DNA of 34,985 bases from Rathayibacter tritici (GTDB taxonomy: Bacteria; Actinomycetota; Actinomycetes; Actinomycetales; Microbacteriaceae): assembly GCF_002932875.1 (NCBI RefSeq), contig NZ_PSWS01000012.1, forward strand, positions 1 through 34,985, written 5' to 3'. The notes under the pieces are model-generated. The model made no database searches. It was given only the letters and a program-made list of their open reading frames with translations, and was not told the origin of the DNA. Numbering within the stretch: the stretch's first letter is position 1; each line of letters starts with the position of its first letter. Shown piece by piece: positions 8,699 to 15,420 of the stretch. A program made the translations under genes and the position numbers.

Positions 8699-9468
8699 GC
8701 GGCGTCCTCGGGGGCGGTGGGGAGGAAGGGGAGCAACTCGGCCAGGTCGTCCACGACCAGGTCAGCGCCGTGCTCGAGCAGGGTGTCGGCGCCGACTCCG
8801 CGGTCGACACCGACGACGAGGCCGAAGCCGCCCGCGCGGCCCGCAGCGACTCCGGAGTGCGCGTCCTCGAGAACGGCGCAGTCGGCGGCCGCAAGGCCGA
8901 GGAGTTCGGCCGCGTAGAGGTAGGTGTCCGGCGCGGGCTTGCCGACGATCGAGCGCTCGGCCGCGAGCAGTCCGTCCACGACGACCTCGAAGCGCTCGCG
9001 CAGGCCCGCGGCCTCGAGCACGGGCACGCCGTTGCGGGAGGAGGTCACGACAGCGACCTGCACGCCCGCGGCGATCGCGGCGTCGACGAAGCGGAGCGAG
9101 CCCAGGTAAGGCGCTACTCCCTTCTCGGCGAGGGTGCGGTTGAAGGCGTCGTTCTTGCGGTTGCCGAGCCCGCAGACGGTCTCGAGCGACGGGTCGTCCC
9201 CCGGTGTGCCCTCGGGCAGGGTGATGCCGCGCGAGGCGAGGAGCGCCCGGACACCGTCGTAGCGCGGGCGGCCGTCGATGTACCGGAAGTAGTCGGCGTC
9301 GGTGTAGCCCTCGGCGACGCTGCGCGAGGAGAGGTAGTCGGTGAACAGCCGTGACCAGGCCTGCATGTGGACGTCGGCGGTCGGCGTCAGCACTCCGTCG
9401 AGGTCGAACAGGAGCGCGCGCAGGCCGCGAAGGGCGGAGGCATCGGGGCGCATCGGGGATGCAGTCAC
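8695..9468 (-). CDS. Beta-phosphoglucomutase-like HAD-superfamily enzyme
   Basis: HAD hydrolase/mutase of about 257 residues. Motif I FDLDGVLTPT gives the nucleophile Asp22 and acid/base Asp24; RYIDGRPRYDGVR is the cap-domain loop characteristic of beta-phosphoglucomutases; motif II is VVTSSRNG, motif III GKPAPDTYLYAA and motif IV LEDAHSGVAAGRAGGFG. With the GH65 phosphorylase overlapping its 3' end, the expected job is beta-glucose 1-phosphate to glucose 6-phosphate. The start is uncertain: the GTG at 9468 has GAGG 10 bases upstream, while the ATG at 9453 (MRPDASALRG) has no site, so GTG is preferred. The frame stays open upstream to 9969, but that part is non-coding-like. Confidence 0.92.
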   Translation of the reverse strand: MTASPMRPDASALRGLRALLFDLDGVLTPTADVHMQAWSRLFTDYLSSRSVAEGYTDADYFRYIDGRPRYDGVRALLASRGITLPEGTPGDDPSLETVCGLGNRKNDAFNRTLAEKGVAPYLGSLRFVDAAIAAGVQVAVVTSSRNGVPVLEAAGLRERFEVVVDGLLAAERSIVGKPAPDTYLYAAELLGLAAADCAVLEDAHSGVAAGRAGGFGLVVGVDRGVGADTLLEHGADLVVDDLAELLPFLPTAPEDAA

Positions 9469-9545
9469 GGCGGGGGGACCTCTGATCGGGGGCAGGCGTT
9501 CGGCGGTTCCGCCGATGACGGTCGTCCGCCGCGGACTGGACGTAT

Positions 9546-9574
9546 CGTATACGCCCCCCGGTCGCCGTGTGGAA
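9546..9574 (-). promoter_or_regulatory. Promoter of the phosphoglucomutase-GH65 operon
   Basis: Minus strand: -35-like TTCCAC (9574-9569), 17-base spacer and -10 TATACG (9551-9546, within TATACGATAC). It lies about 80 bases before the predicted start. The -35 box is inside a LacI-type operator, consistent with a repressible sugar operon. Confidence 0.5.
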
Positions 9575-9583
9575 CCGTTTACA
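9570..9583. promoter_or_regulatory. LacI/GalR-family operator
   Basis: TGGAACCGTTTACA matches the LacI-family consensus TGNAANCGNTTNCA at every fixed position, centred on CG, and is flanked by GTG/CAC-like symmetry (GTGTGGAACCGTTTACAC). It overlaps the -35 box of the disaccharide-phosphorylase operon. No LacI-family gene is in the window, so the repressor must be encoded elsewhere. Confidence 0.75.
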
Positions 9584-9757
9584 CGTCCGTCATCTCTGCG
9601 CCATCCAGGGTGCCGATCCGCGCCGCGGCGGGGCGATATCGCCCGAGCGGAAGCATCAGCGGGGGTGCCCCCAGTCGGGTCGGTGAGGACGCGGGTGTCG
9701 AGGAAAAACCCGGCGAGCACCGCCGCCTCGGGCGCTCTCCAGCCTCGGTGACAGACG
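9584..9757. other. Intergenic stretch with a 14-bp palindrome
   Basis: Between the LacI operator and the 3' end of the DUF1697 gene. It contains the perfect, loop-free palindrome GGGCGATATCGCCC (9631-9644) and GGGGGTGCCCCC (9661-9672), either of which could help terminate the DUF1697 transcript or bind a dimeric protein. A minus-strand open frame reads EAAVLAGFFLDTRVLTD here without a start of its own; it may be a gene scrap. Confidence 0.35.
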
Positions 9758-10285
9758 TCAGGCCGTCGCGAGCTTCTCGACAGTGCGGAGGTTCCGCGTC
9801 GTGGTGGTCGAGCGGTAGGCGGAGCGGGCGAGGACCTTCGCGACGGGAGTGTCCGTGGAGGATCCGCGCGGGCAGCGCCAGTAGAGGACGTCGACACCGC
9901 GGGCGACCAGCTCGACCGCCGGGTCCGGATCACCGATCGCCGCCTGCGCGGCGTCGAGCGCGGCCTCATCGGAGCCGAAGACGACGTAGGGGTGCGCCTC
10001 GTCGTCGATCCGCGGAAAGGGGTAGGCAGCGAGCACGGCGGCGAGCGCCTCCTGCGTCACGAGCACGATCCAGGCGTCGTAGCCGAACCGCTCGGCGAGC
10101 GCCGCTTCGAGCGCGGGCTTCAGCTCGGCGACGGGGCGGTCGGAGTCGAGAGCCGCGTTGCCGCTCGCCAACACCGTCCGCACCCGCTCCCCTCCGACGC
10201 CGGCGACCGTCTCGGCGAGCTCCGCGTTGCGGACCGTCCGTCCGTTGACATTCACTCCGCGCAGGAGGGCGATAAAACGGGTCAT
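9758..10285 (-). CDS. DUF1697 family protein
   Basis: A 175-residue cytoplasmic protein, the usual size for DUF1697. The signature N-terminus MTRFIALLRGVNVNGR is followed by the typical LASGNAALDS (consensus SGN) and the Y-P-F region AAYPFPR. The C-terminus YRSTTTTRNLRTVEKL matches the family's TxRNxxTxxKL ending. The biochemical function is unknown in general. The ATG at 10285 lies 7 bases after a TACCGT -10 box, suggesting a leaderless mRNA. The upstream extension of the frame to 10816 is antisense to the next gene and not coding. It diverges from the DUF2254-like gene with only 23 bases between start codons. Confidence 0.93.
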   Translation of the reverse strand: MTRFIALLRGVNVNGRTVRNAELAETVAGVGGERVRTVLASGNAALDSDRPVAELKPALEAALAERFGYDAWIVLVTQEALAAVLAAYPFPRIDDEAHPYVVFGSDEAALDAAQAAIGDPDPAVELVARGVDVLYWRCPRGSSTDTPVAKVLARSAYRSTTTTRNLRTVEKLATA

Positions 10286-10292
10286 GCGGCCG

Positions 10293-10302
10293 ACGGTAGC
10301 GT
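10293..10302. promoter_or_regulatory. Overlapping divergent -10 boxes
   Basis: In ACGGTAGCGT the plus strand reads TAGCGT (10297-10302), 6 bases before the ATG at 10309, and the minus strand reads TACCGT (10298-10293), 7 bases before the ATG at 10285. The two -10 elements share two base pairs, so two leaderless promoters would compete for one site. -35 boxes are not convincing on either strand. Confidence 0.4.
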
Positions 10303-10308
10303 GAGGGC

Positions 10309-11052
10309 ATGGCGCTCGGAAGCGGACGACGACCCCGGCGGAGCCTCGAGGAGGAGATCCTGCTCGCGAGCGAGCGTGGATCGGGCGCGAGGACGCGCGC
10401 GGAGCTGGTGCCTCCCTCCGGCCGCCGCCTGGTGCTGCCGCCCGGATCCGGCACGCTGCTGCGCGTCGATGCGGGTGCCCTGGTGTCCCTCGCCGCGCAG
10501 GAGGACCTGCTGATCGCGCTGGAGCGGCGGCCCGGCGAGCACGCGGTGGCCGCGACTCCGCTGCTCTCGTGGTGGTCGGCGACCCCGTCGGTGCCCGGCG
10601 AGGAGGAGGAGCGCAGACTCGACGCGCTCGTGCTGCGGACGGTGGAGCTCGGGGCGGGGCCTGCGGAGGACGTGGATTCGCGGCTGCGGGAGCTGGCGCG
10701 CGTGGGGGACCTCGACGCGCTCGGCTCGGCGCTGGCACTGCTGGCGCGCATCCCGGACCCGCCGGCGGCGTTCCAGGATGGGGACGGCTTCCTGCGTGTG
10801 ATGGTGCCGGAGTCACCGTTCGAGCGGCGGCTCGAGGTGCTCACGGAGGCGCAGGGCACAGCGGGAGCGCTGCTGGTGCTGCTCCGGAACTGCGCGTTCA
10901 CGGCGACTCTGCCGCGGCGACGCTCGGCGATCGCGGCGATGAACGAGCGGGTGCGGGCGAGCGCGGAACCGGGGCGACTCGACTCCGCCCGGCTGGACCG
11001 GCTCGCGGAGGCGGTGGACGCGGCGCTGGACAAGCGCTGGACCGTGCTCTGA
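10309..11052 (+). CDS. Hypothetical protein resembling the soluble part of DUF2254 proteins
   Basis: A 247-residue protein with no signal peptide or membrane helix. By eye, the N-terminal half (LVPPSGRRLVLPPGSGTLLRVDAGAL to RRPGEHAVAATPLLSW) and the C-terminal helical part (FLRVMVPESPFERRLEVLTEAQ, then LLVLLRNCAF) resemble the cytoplasmic C-terminal portion of DUF2254 membrane proteins, without their membrane domain. This is a weak resemblance and no function is proposed. The ATG at 10309 is 6 bases after a TAGCGT box; codon usage is typical of the window. It ends 163 bases before the eis-like gene, in a gap filled by a symmetric hairpin. Confidence 0.8.
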   Translation: MALGSGRRPRRSLEEEILLASERGSGARTRAELVPPSGRRLVLPPGSGTLLRVDAGALVSLAAQEDLLIALERRPGEHAVAATPLLSWWSATPSVPGEEEERRLDALVLRTVELGAGPAEDVDSRLRELARVGDLDALGSALALLARIPDPPAAFQDGDGFLRVMVPESPFERRLEVLTEAQGTAGALLVLLRNCAFTATLPRRRSAIAAMNERVRASAEPGRLDSARLDRLAEAVDAALDKRWTVL

Positions 11053-11100
11053 GGGCCCGCCTCCTCCCGCCTGTCGGCCGCTCCGGCACGCGTGAGCATG

Positions 11101-11175
11101 TTGGGCTCGCGGAAATACGTTCGGCTCGTAGGAACGGGCGGATTCGGCGAGCCGAGCGCGAATCCACGAGCCGGA
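11101..11175. repeat. Symmetric four-motif intergenic hairpin
   Basis: GGCTCG occurs at 11104-11109 and 11123-11128, and inverted (CGAGCC) at 11148-11153 and 11167-11172. The two direct copies and the two inverted copies are each 19 bases apart, so the whole block is symmetric about 11138. Pairing base by base gives a long imperfect stem with two 6-8 bp cores. It may end the upstream transcript or be a mobile palindromic repeat. Confidence 0.6.
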
Positions 11176-11203
11176 GTTCAACGCCAGCGCGCCCCCGGAT
11201 GAA

Positions 11204-11209
11204 TAGGGT
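11204..11209 (+). promoter_or_regulatory. -10 box of the eis-like gene, leaderless
   Basis: TAGGGT is followed by 6 bases and the ATG at 11216, with no purine-rich ribosome binding site in between, indicating a leaderless transcript. No clear -35. Confidence 0.5.
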
Positions 11210-11215
11210 GGTCGG

Positions 11216-12493
11216 ATGCCTCTCACCGGTCTCGACCTCCGCCGCTTCCCCGCCGCCGTCACCGCGGACGGCGGACCCGACTCCGCCACGGCCGCGTGGG
11301 CGACGGCGATCAACTCGGGCTTCCACGAGAAGGAGTTCACGCCCGAGAAGCTGCGCGACTGGGCCGAGCACATGGTGGCCGACCAGCGCGTGCTCACCGC
11401 GGTCCTCGACTCCTCGGCCCCCGAGGGGCTGGACGGCGAGGGAGTACCGGTGGGCACCTACGCCGCCTTCCCTGGGGCGCTGCAGGTCGGTCGCGGGCGC
11501 GAGCTGGCGGCGCACCTCGTGTCGCAGGTGACCGTGCGACCCACGCACCGGCGCCGCGGCATCCTGCGCGCGATGATCACCGAGGACCTGCGCCTGGCGA
11601 AGGAGGCCGGCACGCCGGTCGCGGCGCTCACGGCGAGCGAGGCCTCCATCTACCGCCGGTTCGGCTTCGGCCGCTCGGCCTTCACCCGCTCGATCCGCGT
11701 CGACACGGGGCCGCGCTTCGGTCTGCAGACCGAGCCCGCGGGTCGCGTCGAGGTCGTGTCGACGAGCTGGCTGAAGCCGCGCATCCCGGAGGTGTTCGCC
11801 GCCTTCCAGGCATCGACCCCCGGCTCGCTGACCCGTCAGTCGCGCTACGAGGCGAACTCGGTCGGGACCGCGTCCGGCGAGACCACGCCCGGCCTCGACG
11901 TCCGCTCGGCCGTGCACCTCGACGACGACGGAACCCTCGACGGCTTCGTGACGTACCGCGCGGTCGGACCCGAGGACGACCACACGCTCGAGATCGTCGA
12001 CCTCGTCGCTCCCAGCGCCGACGCCTACCTTGCGCTCTGGGGCTATCTCGGCGCGGTGGACCTCGCCTCCGCGGTCACCTGGGACATGGCTCCCGTCGAC
12101 GACCCGCTGACCTGGGCCCTCCGCGACGCGCGCGTCGTTCAGGTGCGGCACGTGGGCGACCTGATCTGGCTGCGGATCCTCGACGTCGCCACCGCGTTCT
12201 CGGCTCGGCCGTGGACCGCGGACGACACAGTGGTGGTCGAGGTGACCGACGGGCTGGGGCTCGCCGGCGGGCGTTATCGGATCACCGCGGAGGGCGGCTC
12301 CGGCACGGTGGAGAGCACGGAGGACGACGCCGAGCTGTCGCTGGACGTGGCGGACCTGGGATCGCTGCTGCTGGGCTCCGTACGGCCGTCCATCCTGGCG
12401 CGCGCCGGGTTGGCGCGGCTCGTGGGAGATCAGGAGCGGGTGGACCGGCTGTTCGCGCCGGTGGCGACTCCGTACTGCATCTCGTTCTTCTAG
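11216..12493 (+). CDS. eis: Eis-type GNAT acetyltransferase
   Basis: A 425-residue acetyl-CoA-dependent N-acetyltransferase of the 'enhanced intracellular survival' family, which in mycobacteria acetylates aminoglycosides and protein lysines. Seen: N-terminal GNAT fold with the acetyl-CoA loop VTVRPTHRRRGILRAMI (about 106-121), LTASEASIYRRFGFG with Tyr146 in the position of the proposed general acid (Tyr126 in M. tuberculosis Eis), a second tandem GNAT-like half, and a C-terminal SCP2-like domain. The chain ends in ISFF; in Eis the free C-terminal phenylalanine carboxylate acts as the catalytic base, so the ending is diagnostic. Physiological substrate here is unknown. Monocistronic by spacing. 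Confidence 0.93.
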   Translation: MPLTGLDLRRFPAAVTADGGPDSATAAWATAINSGFHEKEFTPEKLRDWAEHMVADQRVLTAVLDSSAPEGLDGEGVPVGTYAAFPGALQVGRGRELAAHLVSQVTVRPTHRRRGILRAMITEDLRLAKEAGTPVAALTASEASIYRRFGFGRSAFTRSIRVDTGPRFGLQTEPAGRVEVVSTSWLKPRIPEVFAAFQASTPGSLTRQSRYEANSVGTASGETTPGLDVRSAVHLDDDGTLDGFVTYRAVGPEDDHTLEIVDLVAPSADAYLALWGYLGAVDLASAVTWDMAPVDDPLTWALRDARVVQVRHVGDLIWLRILDVATAFSARPWTADDTVVVEVTDGLGLAGGRYRITAEGGSGTVESTEDDAELSLDVADLGSLLLGSVRPSILARAGLARLVGDQERVDRLFAPVATPYCISFF

Positions 12494-12530
12494 GCGGCTT
12501 GTTTTTCTCGGGGGCTCGCCGGGGCCGGGC

Positions 12531-12635
12531 GTGCGATTCGCAGGACATCCGTGCACAACCGAGCACTTTTCCCTGCAAGATTCGGTGCGACGTCGAGATC
12601 CCCTGCGAATCGCACAGGCCCCTGCAGATCGCACA
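12531..12635. repeat. Intergenic inverted-repeat element with 14-bp arms
   Basis: GTGCGATTCGCAGG (12531-12544) is perfectly complementary to CCTGCGAATCGCAC (12602-12615). A third, imperfect direct copy, CCTGCAGATCGCACA (12620-12634), follows, and a looser version (CCTGCAAGATTCGGTGCGAC) lies inside at about 12572-12591. The block fills the gap between the eis-like and MarP-like genes, both on the plus strand. It may be a termination structure for the first or a short palindromic repeat. Confidence 0.65.
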
Positions 12636-12731
12636 CCCGGCGGCCCGGACTGCCAGCCTCCTCCGGGCGTCCGCGCATCCCGCGTCGGTCATGCTGGAGG
12701 ATCCCGTCCCCGACACCGCCAGGAGTTCCGC

Positions 12732-13913
12732 GTGGGTGCATCAGTCATCGTCGACGTCATCGTCGTGCTGAGTCTCATCGGCGCGCTCGTCGACGGAGTG
12801 CGGCGCGGCCTTCTCCGCACCCTCGGTGGCCTCGCGGGGATCGTCGCCGGCGCGATCGGCGCCTCCTTCGCCGTACCCGCCGTCTCGTCGTGGGCGGCCG
12901 GCAGCGAGTGGCGCCTGCTCGCCGTGATCGGGACCGCGGTGCTGCTGCTGGGCGTCGGCTACGCGATCGGAGCAGCGTTGGGCGCGATCATCGGCCGCGG
13001 CGCGGACAGAGTGAAGCTCGGCCTGCTCGACCGGCTCGCGGGAGGCGTCGCCGGCCTAGCGATCAGCGGCCTGGTCTGGATCGCCGTCACCTCGGCCGTC
13101 TCCCTCCTCGGCGTCCCCCTCCTCACCACCTCCGTCGCCGGCTCGACCGTGGTCCGCGCAATCGACGACCTCACTCCCTCCCCCGTCCGCGCCTTCCTCG
13201 CGCAGCTCCAGTCGACCGTCGTCGACGAGGGCACCTCCTGGGTCGTCGAGGCGCTCGACGCGCCGACGCAGGCACCCGTCATCCCGGATGTGGCGACTGA
13301 TGACCCGGAGGTGGCCGCCGCCACCCGCTCGGTCGTGCGCGTCTCCGGCACGGCCTGGGCCTGCGATATCGGAGTGACGGGCAGCGGCTTCGTCGTCTCG
13401 GACGACCGCGTGATCACCAACGCGCATGTGGTGGCCGGAGTCTCGGAGCCGGTCGTCGAGGCCCCGGGCGAGGCACCGCGCACTGGCCGGATCGTCTACC
13501 TCGACCCGGCCGCCGACCTCGCCGTGATCGCCGTCACCGGGCTCGACGCGTCCCCGCTCCCGCTCGACGACGCCGTCGCGGCCGGAGACGACGCCGTCGT
13601 CGCGGGCTACCCCTTCGGTGGCCCGCTGACGGTCGGCTCCGCGGAGGTCTCCTCCGACGCGACGGTTTCGCTGATGGTCGACGGAGCGCCGACCTTGCGC
13701 GAGGTGCTGACGCTCGCCGCGGTGGTCAACCAGGGCAACTCGGGCGGTCCCCTGCTCTCGCTCGAGGGCACCGTCTCTGGTGTCGTCTTCGGCAAGGCCG
13801 CCTCGGTCGACAATGTCGGCTACGCCATCCCGCTCACGGCGCTCTCACCGGTGGCGGCGCAGGCCGCCTCCCTGACGGACGCCGTCGATCCGGGGGCCTG
13901 CCGTTCGACGTGA
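12732..13913 (+). CDS. MarP-like membrane serine protease (CvpA + trypsin domains)
   Basis: A 393-residue protein with four N-terminal membrane helices in a CvpA/colicin-V-production-like domain (about 1-125) and an extracytoplasmic trypsin-like domain. Triad: His232 in ITNAHVVAG, Asp262 in AADLAVIAV and Ser337 in NQGNSGGPL. Cys211 and Cys390 sit where the M. tuberculosis acid-resistance protease MarP (Rv3671c) has its stabilising disulfide. Expected role: cleavage of cell-wall enzymes under acid or oxidative stress. Start is GTG at 12732 with AGGAG 6 bases upstream; the frame continues open to 12531, but that part is the repeat element. It is convergent with the glycosyltransferase gene, with a 4-base gap. 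Confidence 0.94.
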   Translation: MGASVIVDVIVVLSLIGALVDGVRRGLLRTLGGLAGIVAGAIGASFAVPAVSSWAAGSEWRLLAVIGTAVLLLGVGYAIGAALGAIIGRGADRVKLGLLDRLAGGVAGLAISGLVWIAVTSAVSLLGVPLLTTSVAGSTVVRAIDDLTPSPVRAFLAQLQSTVVDEGTSWVVEALDAPTQAPVIPDVATDDPEVAAATRSVVRVSGTAWACDIGVTGSGFVVSDDRVITNAHVVAGVSEPVVEAPGEAPRTGRIVYLDPAADLAVIAVTGLDASPLPLDDAVAAGDDAVVAGYPFGGPLTVGSAEVSSDATVSLMVDGAPTLREVLTLAAVVNQGNSGGPLLSLEGTVSGVVFGKAASVDNVGYAIPLTALSPVAAQAASLTDAVDPGACRST

Positions 13914-13917
13914 GCGA

Positions 13918-15309
13918 TCACGGCAGCGGACCGCCCGTCAGCACGAGCGTGAGGTCGTCGAGCCGCACCGTCTCGGGGTGCGCCGACTCAAGATAGGCGG
14001 TGACCCGCGGATCGACCGGGAAGCGCGACGACGGCGCGATGGCGATAGCGACGATGCCGGTGGAGGACGGATCGGTCGTCACGCGGTCCCCGAGGTAGGG
14101 CACGTAGACGCCGGACGACATGCCCTGCGCGAGCACGAGGCCGCCGTCGAGCCCGCGCTCTCGCAGCACGTCGGCCACCCGCGCGATCCCGGTCGGGCGC
14201 TCCTCGGCGATGCCCGCAGAGGTGGCGGCCGCGACCACGATGGAGGCGGCCAGCAGCACGGCGCCCGACCCGCGCGGGACCAGCGCGGGCAGCAGGATCC
14301 CGCCGCGCAGCGCCTCCGCGATGCCGATGCCCGCCAGCGCACACAGCAGCCAGGCCCACGCCGCGTAATAGTGCGGCAGCGCCACCGAGCTGACGACCAC
14401 GTGGAACACCAGCAGGAGCAGGGTCGCGCCCCCGAGGTACAGCACCAGAGCCCGACGCCGCGGAGCGAGCAGGGCCAGCAGGGCGCCCAGGAGCAGCACG
14501 GCGAGCGCCACCGGGCCGATCCCGGCGAGCATGAACCAGAGGTTCGCCCACCACGGCGGGAAGACGTACGCGGACCCGGCGACCTCGATCAGGTGGCCGA
14601 TGGCGTTGTGCTCGGACTGGAAGTCGAGCAGGTACGGAATCGCCTCGACCGGGTGAACAGGCAGGTAGGCGAGGACCCCGGTCACGACGAACGCGACCGC
14701 GAAGGCGAGGGCGCCCCGGAGGGCCCGGCCGCGACTCCCCGAGCGCAGCAGCGGCAGGAGGAACACGGGCACGAGGACGGCGGTGGTCAGCTTCGAGGTG
14801 ACCGACAGGGCCAGCAGCGCGCCGGCCAGGGCGATCAGCCAGCCGCTCCGCCTGCCGGGCGAGGCGCGCGACCAGGTCCACGCCGCCGCCATCGCCGCGA
14901 CGGCGAACAGCACCATGAACGGCTCCAGCAGGGCGAGCCGGTCGATCCGGGTGCCTGCGCCCACGGCGGTACGCGGGAAGAGGAGGAACAGTCCGGCCGG
15001 GATCAGCGCAAGCGTCGAGCCGAGCTCGCTCCGGAACCACAGCCAGAGGATCGCGCCGGTGAGGAAGGCGGCCGTACCGGCGGCGATTCTGCCCGCGAGC
15101 AGTCCCTCGCCGAGGAGCACCTGCGCCAGCCCGATCAGGTACTTCGCGACCGGTGGATGCTCGAGGTTCGCGCTCACGTCACCGTGGAGGTAGTCCCACC
15201 CGGCGGCGAGGTACACGGGCTCGTCGGAGGAGATGTTCGCCGCGCTGAGGTTCCCGAAGCACTGGTAGAGCGCCCACAGCACGGTCCCGATCAGAGCCGC
15301 CCGCTTCAC
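13918..15309 (-). CDS. PMT/ArnT-type membrane glycosyltransferase
   Basis: A 463-residue polytopic membrane protein with about 10-12 helices. The first extracytoplasmic loop has [19 protein letters not shown] followed by [14 protein letters not shown], the acidic-pair and EHPPxxKxL signature of the GT-C dolichol-/polyprenyl-phosphate-mannose-using glycosyltransferases (GT39/GT83-like). It should transfer a sugar from a polyprenyl-phosphate donor to an exported acceptor (protein or envelope glycan). The C-terminal soluble part (about 360-463) is of unknown role. Start is GTG at 15309; the very long open frame upstream to 17775 is antisense to purL and not coding. It diverges from purL. Confidence 0.88.
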   Translation of the reverse strand: MKRAALIGTVLWALYQCFGNLSAANISSDEPVYLAAGWDYLHGDVSANLEHPPVAKYLIGLAQVLLGEGLLAGRIAAGTAAFLTGAILWLWFRSELGSTLALIPAGLFLLFPRTAVGAGTRIDRLALLEPFMVLFAVAAMAAAWTWSRASPGRRSGWLIALAGALLALSVTSKLTTAVLVPVFLLPLLRSGSRGRALRGALAFAVAFVVTGVLAYLPVHPVEAIPYLLDFQSEHNAIGHLIEVAGSAYVFPPWWANLWFMLAGIGPVALAVLLLGALLALLAPRRRALVLYLGGATLLLLVFHVVVSSVALPHYYAAWAWLLCALAGIGIAEALRGGILLPALVPRGSGAVLLAASIVVAAATSAGIAEERPTGIARVADVLRERGLDGGLVLAQGMSSGVYVPYLGDRVTTDPSSTGIVAIAIAPSSRFPVDPRVTAYLESAHPETVRLDDLTLVLTGGPLP

Positions 15310-15316
15310 CCGCCCG

Positions 15317-15322
15317 ATCCTA
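15317..15322 (-). promoter_or_regulatory. -10 box of the glycosyltransferase gene, leaderless
   Basis: TAGGAT on the minus strand lies 7 bases before the GTG at 15309. The divergent purL gene has an identical TAGGATCG at 15375-15382 on the plus strand, so the 111-base gap carries two back-to-back -10 elements. Confidence 0.5.
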
Positions 15323-15420
15323 GGCGCCGACGCCCGCACCGCCCGCTCGCCCGGGCCGAGGCGGCGGCGCCGGGTAGGATCGACGCGCATCCCGTCCCCC
15401 TCCCCTGGAGCCTCCAGCAC

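Noticed and set aside
9542-9552. GTATCGTATAC, one base from the TetR operator motif at 21.8 kb
   Set aside because: It coincides with the -10 region TATACGATAC of the sugar operon; one such near-match in 35 kb is expected by chance.
9469-9969. N-terminal extension of the phosphoglucomutase-like gene
   Set aside because: It crosses a promoter, a LacI operator and the next gene's 3' end, and has no family similarity.
13978-15420. Upstream extension of the purL frame
   Set aside because: It is antisense to the glycosyltransferase; the canonical PurL N-terminus begins at the ATG at 15421.
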